Source of the DNA: an uncultured Alphaproteobacteria bacterium
GTDB lineage: Bacteria > Pseudomonadota > Alphaproteobacteria > UBA3830
Direction: 5' to 3'
Assembly: GCA_944390765.1 (NCBI GenBank)
Contig: CALXQM010000021.1
Span: 1 to 64,000, forward strand
DNA length: 64,000 bases
Position numbers and translations under genes: made by a program. The first letter of the stretch is position 1. Every line of letters starts with the position of its first letter. The notes below the pieces were generated by a model. It had not been told where the DNA came from, ran no database searches, and saw only the letters and a list, made by a program, of their open reading frames with translations. Below are positions 7,921 through 17,700 of the stretch, piece after piece.

Positions 7921-8696
7921 TATTCTAGTTCCTTTATTGGTTTAACGCCAATCATTTGAAAGGCCTTTTCTAAAATAATGCGAATTACGTCCAAGCAAGC
8001 TATTAATATTTTTGTGGCTTTTAAATCATCAATAACAATAAAACACATACAAGTCCCTTTTAAAGAGTTAAGCCATAATTTATCAAATTCCTTTTCAAGC
8101 CGAATTAGGAAACTATATATAATCTCGCCTTGATTGGTGAATTGACATTCAACCCACTCCGTTAATACTTTTATCAAATTTATCATTCTATGCCTAGATA
8201 TTATTTCCAATTTAACTTTTTTTATATCTAAATTACATAATCTTTCACTGGGAAACATATCATAAAAATAACGGATTACTGATATAATTCGAGTGTACAT
8301 ATATATTGGTCTAAACATATTACTATCTACCGAAAACATTCCGTATTTACATTCATTTGAATTAGAAAAAGCCAACTCCACAACATTTTGAAATTTTATA
8401 TACCATAATTCCTCTGGAATATTCCAAAAGACAACGCCTTTGCTATTTATATGAATATCTTGAAAAGACTCTATTCGCTCAAGTTTGTTAACTATATTTG
8501 AGAATTGTAACTTAGCATCATTCTTTAGAAGAGATATAAGAATTGCAAAGTTACTACATATATCATTTCTATTATTTTTTAATAACCTAACATAGAAATT
8601 AACCTGACTATTTATTTTAAAATTTCTTACTAAAATGCTTCTGTAATAAGATATAAAATCAATTTTATTAGAATTATTTACAGATCCACTAATCAT
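7920..8696 (-). CDS. ArgS-like protein lacking the catalytic domain
   Basis: An intact 258-codon frame with no standard single-domain hit that I recognise, but both ends resemble arginyl-tRNA synthetase. Residues about 18-100 look like the N-terminal Add-1 domain (NDICSNFAILISLLK, then a segment ending HINSKGVVFWNIPEELW, as in GD.ATN.A...IAGPGFINF). Residues about 128-258 look like the DALR anticodon-binding domain (FRPIYMYTRIISVIRY for YVQYAHARICSVLR; KGTCMCFIVIDDLKATK; and the terminal FQMIGVKPIKELE for LGVEPVEEM). The Rossmann domain with HIGH and KMSK is absent, and a full ArgS is about 570-600 residues. It overlaps the SPOR gene, the usual argS neighbour. It cannot charge tRNA; it may bind tRNA or be a paralogue in decay. 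Confidence 0.6.
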   Translation of the reverse strand: MISGSVNNSNKIDFISYYRSILVRNFKINSQVNFYVRLLKNNRNDICSNFAILISLLKNDAKLQFSNIVNKLERIESFQDIHINSKGVVFWNIPEELWYIKFQNVVELAFSNSNECKYGMFSVDSNMFRPIYMYTRIISVIRYFYDMFPSERLCNLDIKKVKLEIISRHRMINLIKVLTEWVECQFTNQGEIIYSFLIRLEKEFDKLWLNSLKGTCMCFIVIDDLKATKILIACLDVIRIILEKAFQMIGVKPIKELE

Positions 8697-8699
8697 TCT

Positions 8700-9330
8700 T
8701 ATAAAAGAATCCCCCTATAATAAGGAGGATCGGTTATTATGAAAAAAAAATCATGAGTTATTTATACTTCAAAATTGGATTTTAGTAAATAAATAATTAA
8801 TTAAAAATTCAAAAAAAGACGTTTATTATACTCTCTTATAATAATGAGGACAAATATATCTTCGTTCAAAATCGGAGTAGCTTCTGTCTCTTCTGCTTTT
8901 TGTAATTACAATGAACACATCATAATGACAAAAGACATTGAAGAATAAATCGTTTAAAATTACGAAAAAATGAGAAATTATAGACAAACAATCTCACTCT
9001 ACTATTAACTTATCATGAGGTTTGCTTAAAGTAGATTTAAAATAATTATTCAAATCATTCGCCGTCAATCTTGGATTTTTTAGCGAATAATCATGTATAG
9101 CCAAGAATACTTTAGTAAACGCTTCATCCATATAAATCTTTCATATAAAATCTTTTCTTTTAGATTTTCTTCAATATAATGAATACTCTTGCAATATATT
9201 TGTTAATCGGTTTACATTTAAACATAGTTCAAACAACATGTTTACCAAAACAAACAAATCAAAATCCATTAGAATAAGATAAAACACATTATCCTTCCAA
9301 TAATTATAAATTGCTTAATTAAATAATACA
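8700..9330. other. Long gap with little content
   Basis: About 630 bases between the ArgS-like gene and the lysine-rich gene. A plus-strand AAGGAGGAT at 8722-8730 precedes only a five-codon frame, and an imperfect hairpin (ATCCCCCT with AGGAGGAT, 8709-8730) overlaps it. A 45-codon minus-strand frame at 8994-9131 is listed separately. Nothing else was recognised. Confidence 0.5.
8994..9131 (-). CDS. Short unrecognised frame, possibly a gene remnant
   Basis: Forty-five codons, starting MDEAFTKVFLAIHDYS and ending in TLSKPHDKLIVE. Composition is protein-like (mixed hydrophobic and charged residues) and unlike the surrounding AT-rich sequence, but a stop lies four codons upstream and no ribosome site is clear. 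It could be the remains of a longer gene. I do not recognise it. Confidence 0.25.
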   Translation of the reverse strand: MDEAFTKVFLAIHDYSLKNPRLTANDLNNYFKSTLSKPHDKLIVE

Positions 9331-9332
9331 AA

Positions 9333-9362
9333 AAACGTGCAATTTTTATTAAAATTACACGT
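9333..9362 (-). terminator. Terminator after the lysine-rich gene
   Basis: A 13-bp stem with one mismatch (9333-9345 with 9350-9362) around a TATT loop is followed on the minus strand by TTTTGTATTATTT. It lies 12 bases past the stop codon at 9375. Confidence 0.75.
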
Positions 9363-9374
9363 TAAAATAGAATT

Positions 9375-9689
9375 TTATTTCTTCTTTTTTTTCTTATCCT
9401 TTTTATTTTTCTTTTTATCTTTTTTGTCTTTTTTCTTATCTTTTTTATTTTTCTTTTTATCCTTTTTATCTTTCTTATCTTTTTTTACGTTCTGTTCATC
9501 TGATTCTTCATCATTATTTATAGCTTCATCATTATTTTCATCTTGTGAACTTAATTGAGAGGCATTTTCTGAATCCTCATTAAACATTTCCATATAAGCA
9601 TCGCCATTATTATAATCGTCTAAGGCGGAAACACTTCCTACAAAAGGTAAGCAACAGCATCCGCAAATTATCAAACAAATTTTTTTCAT
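9375..9689 (-). CDS. Exported protein with acidic middle and poly-lysine tail
   Basis: A 104-residue protein with a cleavable-type signal peptide (MKKICLIICGCCCLPFVGSVSA), an acidic Asp/Glu/Asn-rich region at about 25-66, and a 38-residue tail made almost wholly of Lys with spaced Asp and Asn (units of KKDKK and KKNKK). The tail DNA is a short tandem repeat of AAAAAAGAT-like units, so its length could change by slippage. AGGAG lies eight bases upstream of the ATG and a terminator follows, so it looks like a real expressed gene. The extreme charge split suggests binding to an anionic polymer (nucleic acid, LPS or host matrix), which is only inference. Confidence 0.65.
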   Translation of the reverse strand: MKKICLIICGCCCLPFVGSVSALDDYNNGDAYMEMFNEDSENASQLSSQDENNDEAINNDEESDEQNVKKDKKDKKDKKKNKKDKKKDKKDKKKNKKDKKKKKK

Positions 9690-9855
9690 TTTAATCTCCT
9701 ATTATTTATCTATTATAACTTATTATAAATTTTATAAGTAAAAAAAAAGTAAATATTATATATATTTTCAAAATTAAATTAACTTTAATTAATTTATTTC
9801 TTGAATAGATTATGCCTTTAAGATATTCTGATAGAGTTTTAATGTGGAGATAAGC

Positions 9856-11127
9856 TTGGTTGAAAAAATTAAAGTATATGGAGGCCAAGTCATTAATGGG
9901 ACTATTCAGATTTCTGGAGCTAAAAATTCTGCATTGCCTTTATTAGCTGCATCTATATTATCTGACGATGGTTTATCTTTAAAAAATGTCCCTCCTCTAT
10001 CAGATATAAAAACTATGCTTACCCTTCTTAATAAATTAGGTATAGAAAGTAATATAACAAAAGATAATGATTTTTCTATATCCGTAAATAATAAAACAGA
10101 TTCCATTAACACTTTTACAGCGCCATATGATATTGTAAAAAAAATGAGGGCATCGATTCTTGTATTAGGTCCATTATTAGCAAGATTTGGTCAATGTCGT
10201 GTTTCTCTTCCCGGAGGATGTGCTATTGGAGTTCGACCTATCGACCTGCATTTAAAAGGACTTGAGGCATTGGGTGCAGATATTGAATTAAAAGATGGAT
10301 ACGTTTGTGCACAAGCAAAAATGGGTCTTAAAGGCGGAGAATTTGAGTTTCCTATAGTAACTGTAACCGGAACTGAAAATCTTATGATGGCAGCAACTCT
10401 TGCTAATGGGTATACGGTTCTAAAAAATGTTGCTAAAGAACCTGAAATCGTTGACTTAGCAAACTGTTTAAATAAAATGGGAGCAAAAATTACAGGCCAA
10501 GGAACATCTGAAATCCATATAAAAGGTGTTACGAGATTAAATAATACCACATATACAGTTCTTCCTGATCGTATCGAAGCTGGAACATATGCTATTGCGG
10601 CAGGAATAACAAGGGGTAATTTAGATCTTATCGGAGGAGATTTTAGAAGTTTACTTACTTGTTTTATAACGAAAATGGAAGAAATAGGTCTTGTTTTCGA
10701 AGACATTCCAAATGGGATTAGAGTATACTCGAGCGGTAAAATTAATCCCTGCCATATAGAAACAAAACCGTTTCCTGGTTTTCCTACAGATTTACAAGCA
10801 CAAACTATGTCTTTATTGTGTTTAGCTACTGGAGAATCTACAGTAGAAGAAAATATTTGGGAAAACAGATTTATGCACGTTGCTGAGTTAATAAGAATGG
10901 GAGCCAACATTTCTATATCTGGACATAAAGCTATAATCAAAGGCGTTAGTTCTTTGATAGGCGCCCCTGTAATGGCAACAGACTTAAGAGCTTCTTTTAG
11001 TTTGGTACTTGCAGGTTTAGCAGCAAAAGGAAATACCATTGTTGATAGAGTATATCATCTTGATAGAGGATATTGCTGTGTAGAAAAGAAATTAGCGAAT
11101 TGTGGTGTAAAAATAGACAGAATATAA
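9856..11127 (+). CDS. murA: UDP-N-acetylglucosamine 1-carboxyvinyltransferase
   Basis: It catalyses the first committed step of peptidoglycan synthesis, adding enolpyruvate from PEP to UDP-GlcNAc in the cytoplasm. The 423-residue product has the family hallmarks: ISGAKNSALPLLAASIL near residue 20, the active-site loop LPGGCAIGVRPID with the catalytic, fosfomycin-sensitive Cys at about 122, and FPTDLQAQTMSL in the C-terminal lobe. I prefer the TTG start at 9856 because GGAG at 9846-9849 is six bases upstream; the in-frame GTG at 9844 lacks a site. It heads a run of same-strand genes, murA-trxA-rsmG-addB-addA. Confidence 0.95.
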   Translation: MVEKIKVYGGQVINGTIQISGAKNSALPLLAASILSDDGLSLKNVPPLSDIKTMLTLLNKLGIESNITKDNDFSISVNNKTDSINTFTAPYDIVKKMRASILVLGPLLARFGQCRVSLPGGCAIGVRPIDLHLKGLEALGADIELKDGYVCAQAKMGLKGGEFEFPIVTVTGTENLMMAATLANGYTVLKNVAKEPEIVDLANCLNKMGAKITGQGTSEIHIKGVTRLNNTTYTVLPDRIEAGTYAIAAGITRGNLDLIGGDFRSLLTCFITKMEEIGLVFEDIPNGIRVYSSGKINPCHIETKPFPGFPTDLQAQTMSLLCLATGESTVEENIWENRFMHVAELIRMGANISISGHKAIIKGVSSLIGAPVMATDLRASFSLVLAGLAAKGNTIVDRVYHLDRGYCCVEKKLANCGVKIDRI

Positions 11128-11143
11128 AGTAAGGAGAAAAAGC

Positions 11144-11449
11144 ATGAAAGTAATTAATGATTCAAATTTTTCATCTGATGTATTAGAAAAAGATTTTGTT
11201 TTAGTGGACTTCTACGCTGATTGGTGTGGTCCTTGTCGTATGATTTTACCTTTTCTAGAAGAAATTCAAAACGAATTAAATATTCAAATTGTAAAGGTAA
11301 ATATCGATGAATCGCCTAATCTAGCTTCTAAATATGATGTAATGAGTATTCCTACTTTGATAATTTTCAAAAAAGGAGAAAAAGTTTCTGTTAACGTTGG
11401 AGCAGCTTCAAAGGCTAGATTAATTGATTGGATAAAAAGTCATCAATAA
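11144..11449 (+). CDS. trxA: Thioredoxin
   Basis: A 101-residue cytoplasmic thioredoxin with the redox motif WCGPCR at residues 27-32 and the cis-proline segment SIPTLIIFKKGE. It reduces protein disulfides, using thioredoxin reductase (not in this window). AGGAG at 11131-11135 precedes the ATG. It lies 16 bases after murA, probably in the same transcript. In many alphaproteobacteria trxA sits next to addA, so the neighbourhood is typical. Confidence 0.95.
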   Translation: MKVINDSNFSSDVLEKDFVLVDFYADWCGPCRMILPFLEEIQNELNIQIVKVNIDESPNLASKYDVMSIPTLIIFKKGEKVSVNVGAASKARLIDWIKSHQ

Positions 11450-11459
11450 TAATATTATA

Positions 11460-12083
11460 TTGTTTCACGTGGAACAAATACCGAAAGATTTATTTAATAA
11501 ATTTTGTTTATATAAAGAGCTATTGTTCAAATGGCAGAAGTCCATAAATTTGGTTTCACGTGGAACATTGATAGATTTCTGGAATAGGCATATTTTAGAT
11601 AGTTTACAGTTACTACCATTAATTAAAGGTTTAAAAATTTTAGATATAGGTTCTGGAGGTGGGTTTCCAGGATTAGTATTAGCCATCGCAAATACTTCTT
11701 TAGAATTACAAAAAAAATATCCATTAATTAGTAAATTAAATATTACATGTATAGATTCTGACTATAAAAAAACAATATTTTTATCTGAAGTCGCCCGTAT
11801 TATCAATATACCAGCGCAAATTATCAATGATAGAATTGAAAATATTAATGAAAAATTTGACATTGTTACTGCTAGAGGATTTGCAGATTTAAAAAACTTA
11901 CTTTCTATAGTCAAAAAGCACTCTACTTACGGTTTGTTTTTAAAAGGAGAAAAATTATCAAAAGAAATCGCGGAGGCTTCCAATTTTTTTAATTTTAAAT
12001 ACGAAATATTTTCAAGTATAACAGATAAAAGAGGAAAAATAATTTTAGTATGGGACATTGAAAAAATTAATAAAAAAAAATGA
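11460..12083 (+). CDS. rsmG: 16S rRNA (guanine-527-N7)-methyltransferase
   Basis: A 207-residue SAM-dependent methyltransferase (GidB). Motif I is ILDIGSGGGFPGLVLAIA near residues 60-77, and TARGFADLKNLLSI is the conserved late motif. The start is taken as TTG at 11460; no good ribosome site exists there, and GTG at 11469 is an alternative. The first codons lie inside a parS-like palindrome, and a second one lies in codons 31-36. In most bacteria rsmG is followed by parA and parB; here addB follows instead. Confidence 0.9.
   Translation: MFHVEQIPKDLFNKFCLYKELLFKWQKSINLVSRGTLIDFWNRHILDSLQLLPLIKGLKILDIGSGGGFPGLVLAIANTSLELQKKYPLISKLNITCIDSDYKKTIFLSEVARIINIPAQIINDRIENINEKFDIVTARGFADLKNLLSIVKKHSTYGLFLKGEKLSKEIAEASNFFNFKYEIFSSITDKRGKIILVWDIEKINKKK
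11461..11476. promoter_or_regulatory. parS: parS-like centromere site 1
   Basis: TGTTTCACGTGGAACA, one base from the widely conserved parS consensus TGTTTCACGTGAAACA. It overlaps the first codons of rsmG. ParB binds such sites to organise and segregate the origin region. Confidence 0.75.
11552..11567. promoter_or_regulatory. parS: parS-like centromere site 2
   Basis: GGTTTCACGTGGAACA, inside rsmG, 91 bases from site 1. It keeps the CACGTG core and 14 of 16 consensus positions. Confidence 0.65.
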
Positions 12084-12098
12084 TAACTAGAGCAAAAT

Positions 12099-14771
12099 AT
12101 GAATACCTATAGTATATATAATATCGCACTATCTAGTTCATATATTGATGGAATCGCCTATATTTTAAAAAATAATTCTCAAATTTCACATATCATTTTG
12201 CCAAATAACAGAAGTAAAAATGTTTTAAAGAGCAAATTAAAAACTGAAAATATAATATTTCCAGAATTGATTACGATATCAGAGATATTAGAAATACCAG
12301 ATATCACATATAGCATAATGGAATTTTTTTCTCAACGTATAAAAAATATACCTTTCAATACATTATATGAATTATCCAAAACTCTTTATAAATTAATCAA
12401 AACACTAATTACAAATAATATTGATATTAAACAATTACAAAATTTAGAAATTGAAACTAAAAATTGGGAACATACTTATGTTATTCTATCAGAATTATTT
12501 AATAAAGATTATATCATTAAAACACAAAAAATGTTCCACGTGAAACTAAAGCATTGGTTACAGATACTTTCCAATACATGTTTTATGACTATTGATATTG
12601 GGACTGCTAATTTTTATTCTAAATTAATATTTAAAATGGCTTGTAAGCAAGGAATTCCTATTGTATCTGGTCTTGAAATAAAAAATAGTTATAATTACTA
12701 TAGAAATTTGAATTTATTTTCTAAAATACAATTAAAAATTAGTGAAATCACTAGTAATATAGAACAAAATCATAATATTACTTTACTAAAGTATGACATT
12801 TATCCATTTAATCTCAAAAAGGATAACAATTTTGAATTTCAGGATCTAAATCATATAAAATCTGACACATTTCATCAGTTGTTTGAATTTGATACACAAG
12901 AAAATGAAGCAAAAGCTATAGCATTGTTGATTAGAAGCAGTTTGTATGACAGAAAAAAAATATTAGTAGTATGCCCCCGTGAAGAATTATCAACATATAT
13001 TCAAAAAGAGCTTTTAAGGTGGAATATTATTCCAGATATATCTTCAGGAACGCCTTTCGGAAAAACGTTTTTTGGCCAAATCATACATATTATTAGCAAT
13101 ATGATACTCAATAATTTTTCCAATCAAGATGTTATTAATTTTATTAAAGCTAGTAATAATTACAAAAAGTACGCATTAAATTTAGAACTCTTTTTAAGAA
13201 CTCAACAATATTATCCTCCAAATTTCTTTAAAATGTTAGAAACATTCATTGAACAAAAGATTATATATATTAAATCAAAAAATGAATTAGATATTAAAAC
13301 TTATTCTCTAGTCTTAAATGAAGATTTTTATGAAATACTTTGTAAACTAAAAAAATTATCTGAAAAATTATTAAAATCTTATACACTAACTGAATGGTTT
13401 AACCATGTACTTGAGTTATCACAATTAATAAACAGTGAATGTAGTAATTCATTCCATGAAATTATCAAAATTTTTAACACAGATATATCTTTAAATTTAT
13501 CACCTACTGAATTCTGTGTTTTTCTTAGAAATCAAATTCTTTCACAACCTATTAGATCTCAACAACATACTGATAATATAACAATAATAGGCCCTATAGA
13601 AGCACAATTAATTGAAGGAGATTTAATTATTATATGCGGAGCAAATGAACAATCTTGGCAACCATTATCTACTAGCGATTTTTGGATGAGTCAAAATATG
13701 ATTCGTCAACTAAAATTAGAAACATCGGATGATCTATTTGAATTTTATTCTTGTATATTAGAAAAACTTTTATATCACAAAAAAGTATATGTTACTCGTT
13801 CTAAAACTTTAAACAATGAAACAACCCGTATTCATCCAATATTCGGAAAAATGGTTCCTGAATGTAATAGTATATTTCATCAAATATTACATAATAAACA
13901 AGATCGTCTAATAATATCTACTAGTTTAGATCCAATTCCACCTCTATATGTAAGACCTACTATTTTATGGGTATCTGAATTAGAGCAACTTCGAGCTAAT
14001 CCATATGTTTTCTATGCAAAAAACATTTTAAAATTAAAAGAAATCCCGAAAATTAACCACCTCAGTAATATATTAATAATAGGAAATCTGATGCATGAAG
14101 CATTAGATCAGTTGTTTAAAAAGTTTAAAAAATTCACTTATAATTTATTAGAACTTGAGTTATTGAATACTATAGATAAGCATTGGATTACTAAAGAAAA
14201 ATTAGGTCTATGGTTTTTTTGTCGAAAAAGTTTAATAAAAAAAATAGTAGATAAGATAAATGATAATATAAATCCAAACCTGATATTTTTCACAGAAATT
14301 AAAGGAAATTACAACCTTTCTATCAAAAATAATGAAGAAATTATAACTGTAACTATTAGTTGTAAAGCAGATCGTTTAGATATAGATCCTATCACTAATT
14401 CTATTTCTATAATAGATTATAAAACTGGAACAGCCCCAAAACTAAAAGAGGTAAAAAATGGAACAAAAATACAATTAACAGTAGAAGCATTAATCGCTCA
14501 ACATAATGGATTTAATATTGGCTATAATACAGTTGAAAAAATGGCTTTTTGGCAACTTAAAGAAAAACAATTTGAAATCATAGATATTTCACTGTCAGAA
14601 CTGTTAGAAAAGGAAAATATAAACTTATGTGATGATGTTGAAAATATTATCAAAGACCTTATCCAAAAATATAATATAGATGGAGATCCTTATATATTTA
14701 ATGTTGATGATGATACACCTTATAACAGAGCATATTTCCATTTAGCTAGACAGAAAGAACAAAATATATGA
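12099..14771 (+). CDS. addB: Double-strand break repair protein AddB
   Basis: An 890-residue subunit of the AddAB helicase-nuclease, which resects double-strand breaks for RecA. The N-terminal two thirds is a degenerate UvrD-like region without Walker motifs. A middle segment has EAQLIEGDLIIICGANEQSW, typical of alphaproteobacterial AddB. The C-terminal PD-(D/E)XK nuclease is visible at about 665-790: IGNLMHEALDQL, then ADRLDIDP...SIIDYKTGTAPK with the D...D-x-K residues. The stop overlaps the addA start (ATGA at 14768-14771). It is somewhat shorter than the usual length of about 1000. Confidence 0.9.
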   Translation: MNTYSIYNIALSSSYIDGIAYILKNNSQISHIILPNNRSKNVLKSKLKTENIIFPELITISEILEIPDITYSIMEFFSQRIKNIPFNTLYELSKTLYKLIKTLITNNIDIKQLQNLEIETKNWEHTYVILSELFNKDYIIKTQKMFHVKLKHWLQILSNTCFMTIDIGTANFYSKLIFKMACKQGIPIVSGLEIKNSYNYYRNLNLFSKIQLKISEITSNIEQNHNITLLKYDIYPFNLKKDNNFEFQDLNHIKSDTFHQLFEFDTQENEAKAIALLIRSSLYDRKKILVVCPREELSTYIQKELLRWNIIPDISSGTPFGKTFFGQIIHIISNMILNNFSNQDVINFIKASNNYKKYALNLELFLRTQQYYPPNFFKMLETFIEQKIIYIKSKNELDIKTYSLVLNEDFYEILCKLKKLSEKLLKSYTLTEWFNHVLELSQLINSECSNSFHEIIKIFNTDISLNLSPTEFCVFLRNQILSQPIRSQQHTDNITIIGPIEAQLIEGDLIIICGANEQSWQPLSTSDFWMSQNMIRQLKLETSDDLFEFYSCILEKLLYHKKVYVTRSKTLNNETTRIHPIFGKMVPECNSIFHQILHNKQDRLIISTSLDPIPPLYVRPTILWVSELEQLRANPYVFYAKNILKLKEIPKINHLSNILIIGNLMHEALDQLFKKFKKFTYNLLELELLNTIDKHWITKEKLGLWFFCRKSLIKKIVDKINDNINPNLIFFTEIKGNYNLSIKNNEEIITVTISCKADRLDIDPITNSISIIDYKTGTAPKLKEVKNGTKIQLTVEALIAQHNGFNIGYNTVEKMAFWQLKEKQFEIIDISLSELLEKENINLCDDVENIIKDLIQKYNIDGDPYIFNVDDDTPYNRAYFHLARQKEQNI
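12532..12547. promoter_or_regulatory. parS: parS-like centromere site 3
   Basis: TGTTCCACGTGAAACT, inside addB, about 1.07 kb from site 1. It keeps the core and 14 of 16 consensus positions. Confidence 0.6.
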
Positions 14772-17700
14772 TTGAGGAAATTAAAGATACATCCGCTTCT
14801 GTATGGATTTCAGCTTCAGCTGGTACAGGGAAAACAAAAAGTCTAATTGACAGAATATTAGCGCTATTACTTAATGGAGCAGAACCTTCACATATTTTAT
14901 GTTTAACATACACAAAGGCAGCAGCTACTGAAATGCAGGATAGGCTTCACAGCTACTTCCAAAATATCTTAAATATATCTGATAATGAAATTTATAATGA
15001 ATTATTAAAAATAGGGTTTAGCAAATCGTATTTTGAACAAATAAAAAAAGTTGCAAAAAATCATTTAAAAAACAATTGGGTTAATATTCAAACTATACAT
15101 AGTTTTGCACTATCTCTATTGAAAAAATTTCCAATGGAGACTGGTTTATATCCAGGAATAAAACAATGTGATGATAATAAAAAACAAGAGTTATTAGAAA
15201 ATGCATTGAATCATGTTTTGCAACAAGAATCTTTATATAAACATTTAGAAAATATTTCACATTATACTCTAAATATTCTAGATGATAATTTTAAAAATAA
15301 TAATATGAAAATTATGGAATTTTTGTGGAAATATCCCCAAGATTCAGATATTCAAAATTTTTTCCTTCAATATTTTGATATTTCCGAAAAAACATATTGT
15401 TTATCAGATGAAGAATTGCAAAAGTATTTATTAAAGCAATCTTTTGGAAATTATCAAATAGAATTTAAGAAAATCATTCAAGAAGTTGATAATTATCATA
15501 ATTTAACAACGAAAACTGACGAAAACAAAGCTTCAAAACTAAAAGAAGCGTTACAAAAAGTTTTAGATAATCATTATGATGAATTTATACAAATAATATT
15601 AACAGAAAAGTTTGAACCTCGCTCATTAAAAGGAATTAAATCTAAAGAATTAAAACACCTTTTTCAAGATATATCAAATAAGACGTTAAATTATCTTGAA
15701 AATAAAAGAAAAATTAAATTTGCAAAATTAAATATTTCATATTTCACGGTTATAAATCAAATAATAAAAAATTTTATTCAACAAAAAAACGAAAAACATT
15801 TAATTGATTTTGACGATATGATTATACAAACTCGTAATCTATTACAAAGTAATTTTGGATGGGTTTTTTATAAAATTGATCAAAATATCGACCACTTATT
15901 AGTTGATGAAGCTCAAGATACCAGTCCTGAACAATGGGAAATTATAAAATTGATAACATCTGATTTTTTCAACGATAATACAATACAAAAAACAATTTTT
16001 GTTGTAGGAGATGCAAAACAATCTATTTATTCTTTTCAAGGCGCTGATGTTTCATTATTTAAAAAAATGTATAATGAATTTAAAGAAAAATCCTTAAAAT
16101 GTGGTCAGCAATTCTATACTGTCTCATTAGATAAATCTTTTCGTTCAGATGGTAATATTTTACAATTTGTAGATAATGTATTTTCCAGTGATTTCCCAGA
16201 AATTAGACATATCCCTAATGATAACCCAAATGATGGTGTTGTAGAAATATTTGATTTATTTGAAAATGAACAAGATTTAACAAAAAGCATTGCAAATATT
16301 ATTTATGAAGCTATTAAAAATAAAATCCCTCTAAAAAAATATTCAAGAACAGCAGAAGCTAAAGATTTTTTAATTCTGTTTCGCCGTAGAAATATAAACA
16401 TAATGAATAAAATATGCTCAGAATTAAATAAAAAAAATGTACCAGTTTCAGGAGTTGATAGAATTTTATTAAAAGAAGAACCTGTAATCGAAGATTTAAT
16501 TGCATTAGCAGAATTTACTCAATTTCCTTTGGATGATTTGATGTTAGCGCGTGTTTTAAAATCTCCTGTTATAGGAATGACAGAACGAGATTTAATGAAT
16601 ACTTGTTTAGCTAGGCAAAATCAAAAACTATGGTATTATATTTTAAATAATATTGACTCATACAATAAATATGACATACATAAATTACAAAAATATAGTG
16701 AATTAAAACTTTCCTGTTATGATTTCTTTTCATATATATTGATGGATGGATTAGAAGAAAAATTTGTAAATACATTTGGTTCATCATGTATAAATATCAT
16801 TAATGAATTTTTAAGCACCTGTTTTAAATTTGAAAAAGAATATTCTCCCATTTTATCGGATTTTATTAATTGGTTTGATAAATTTGAACAAAAAATAGAA
16901 AAACAGTACGATAATAATCAAAATGCTGTTCGCTTAATGACTGTACATTCTTCTAAAGGATTACAATCACCTTTTGTTATTATTGCTGATGCCCATTTTA
17001 CAAAAAATAAAAGCGATAATATCTTAATTGATAATAAAGACCGAACAAATCCAAAGTTATTTTGGAATTTTGGGAAAAACCATATGCCTGAATCAATACA
17101 AAAACTATCCGAACAAAAAACAATATTAGAAAAAGAAGAAGCTAATAGGTTATTATATGTGGCATTAACTAGAGCAGAAAATTTCTTATATATATTAGGA
17201 CAAAAACAGAAACAAACTAATAATTGTTGGTATCAAAAACTAATAATTCCAAATATAAAAGCTCTTTTTAAAAAATATAATAATATATCCAGATTTGGAA
17301 ACTATCCAGTTGTGACCAACCAATTATCAAACAATACTTCAGCGGAAAGCGGTACATTTAGTATGCCTGACTGGTATTATGAAAAACTACCTAACATTGA
17401 ATCAAAAATTATAAATTCCATAAAGTCTCAAGAAACCGAGTTTGGAGATTGTGTGCATTTATTACTTAAAAATTTAAGTATATATGGACACGATATTCTT
17501 ATTGTTGCTAAAGAATTAACATCTAATTTTAATCTTCCGCAACACAAAAAAGAAGAAGCTATAAATACTTCAATATTAATTTTAAATAAGTTTCCACAAT
17601 TGTTTACAACAGATACTCAAGCAGAAGTTACTTTTTTCTTAGATGGTAGAGAAGGACGCATAGATAAAATCGCCAAAATAAACAATGAAATATGGATTGT

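Noticed and set aside
8709..8730. Hairpin with AAGGAGGAT as a regulatory element
   Set aside because: The stem has a mismatch and no T run, and the Shine-Dalgarno leads only to a five-codon frame.
9337..9558. Plus-strand Phe/Leu/Ser-rich frame
   Set aside because: It is the antisense of the lysine-rich tail; the minus-strand gene has signal peptide, ribosome site and terminator.
10191..11039. Long antisense frame of 282 codons inside murA
   Set aside because: It is opposite a well-conserved murA reading frame and has no family features of its own.
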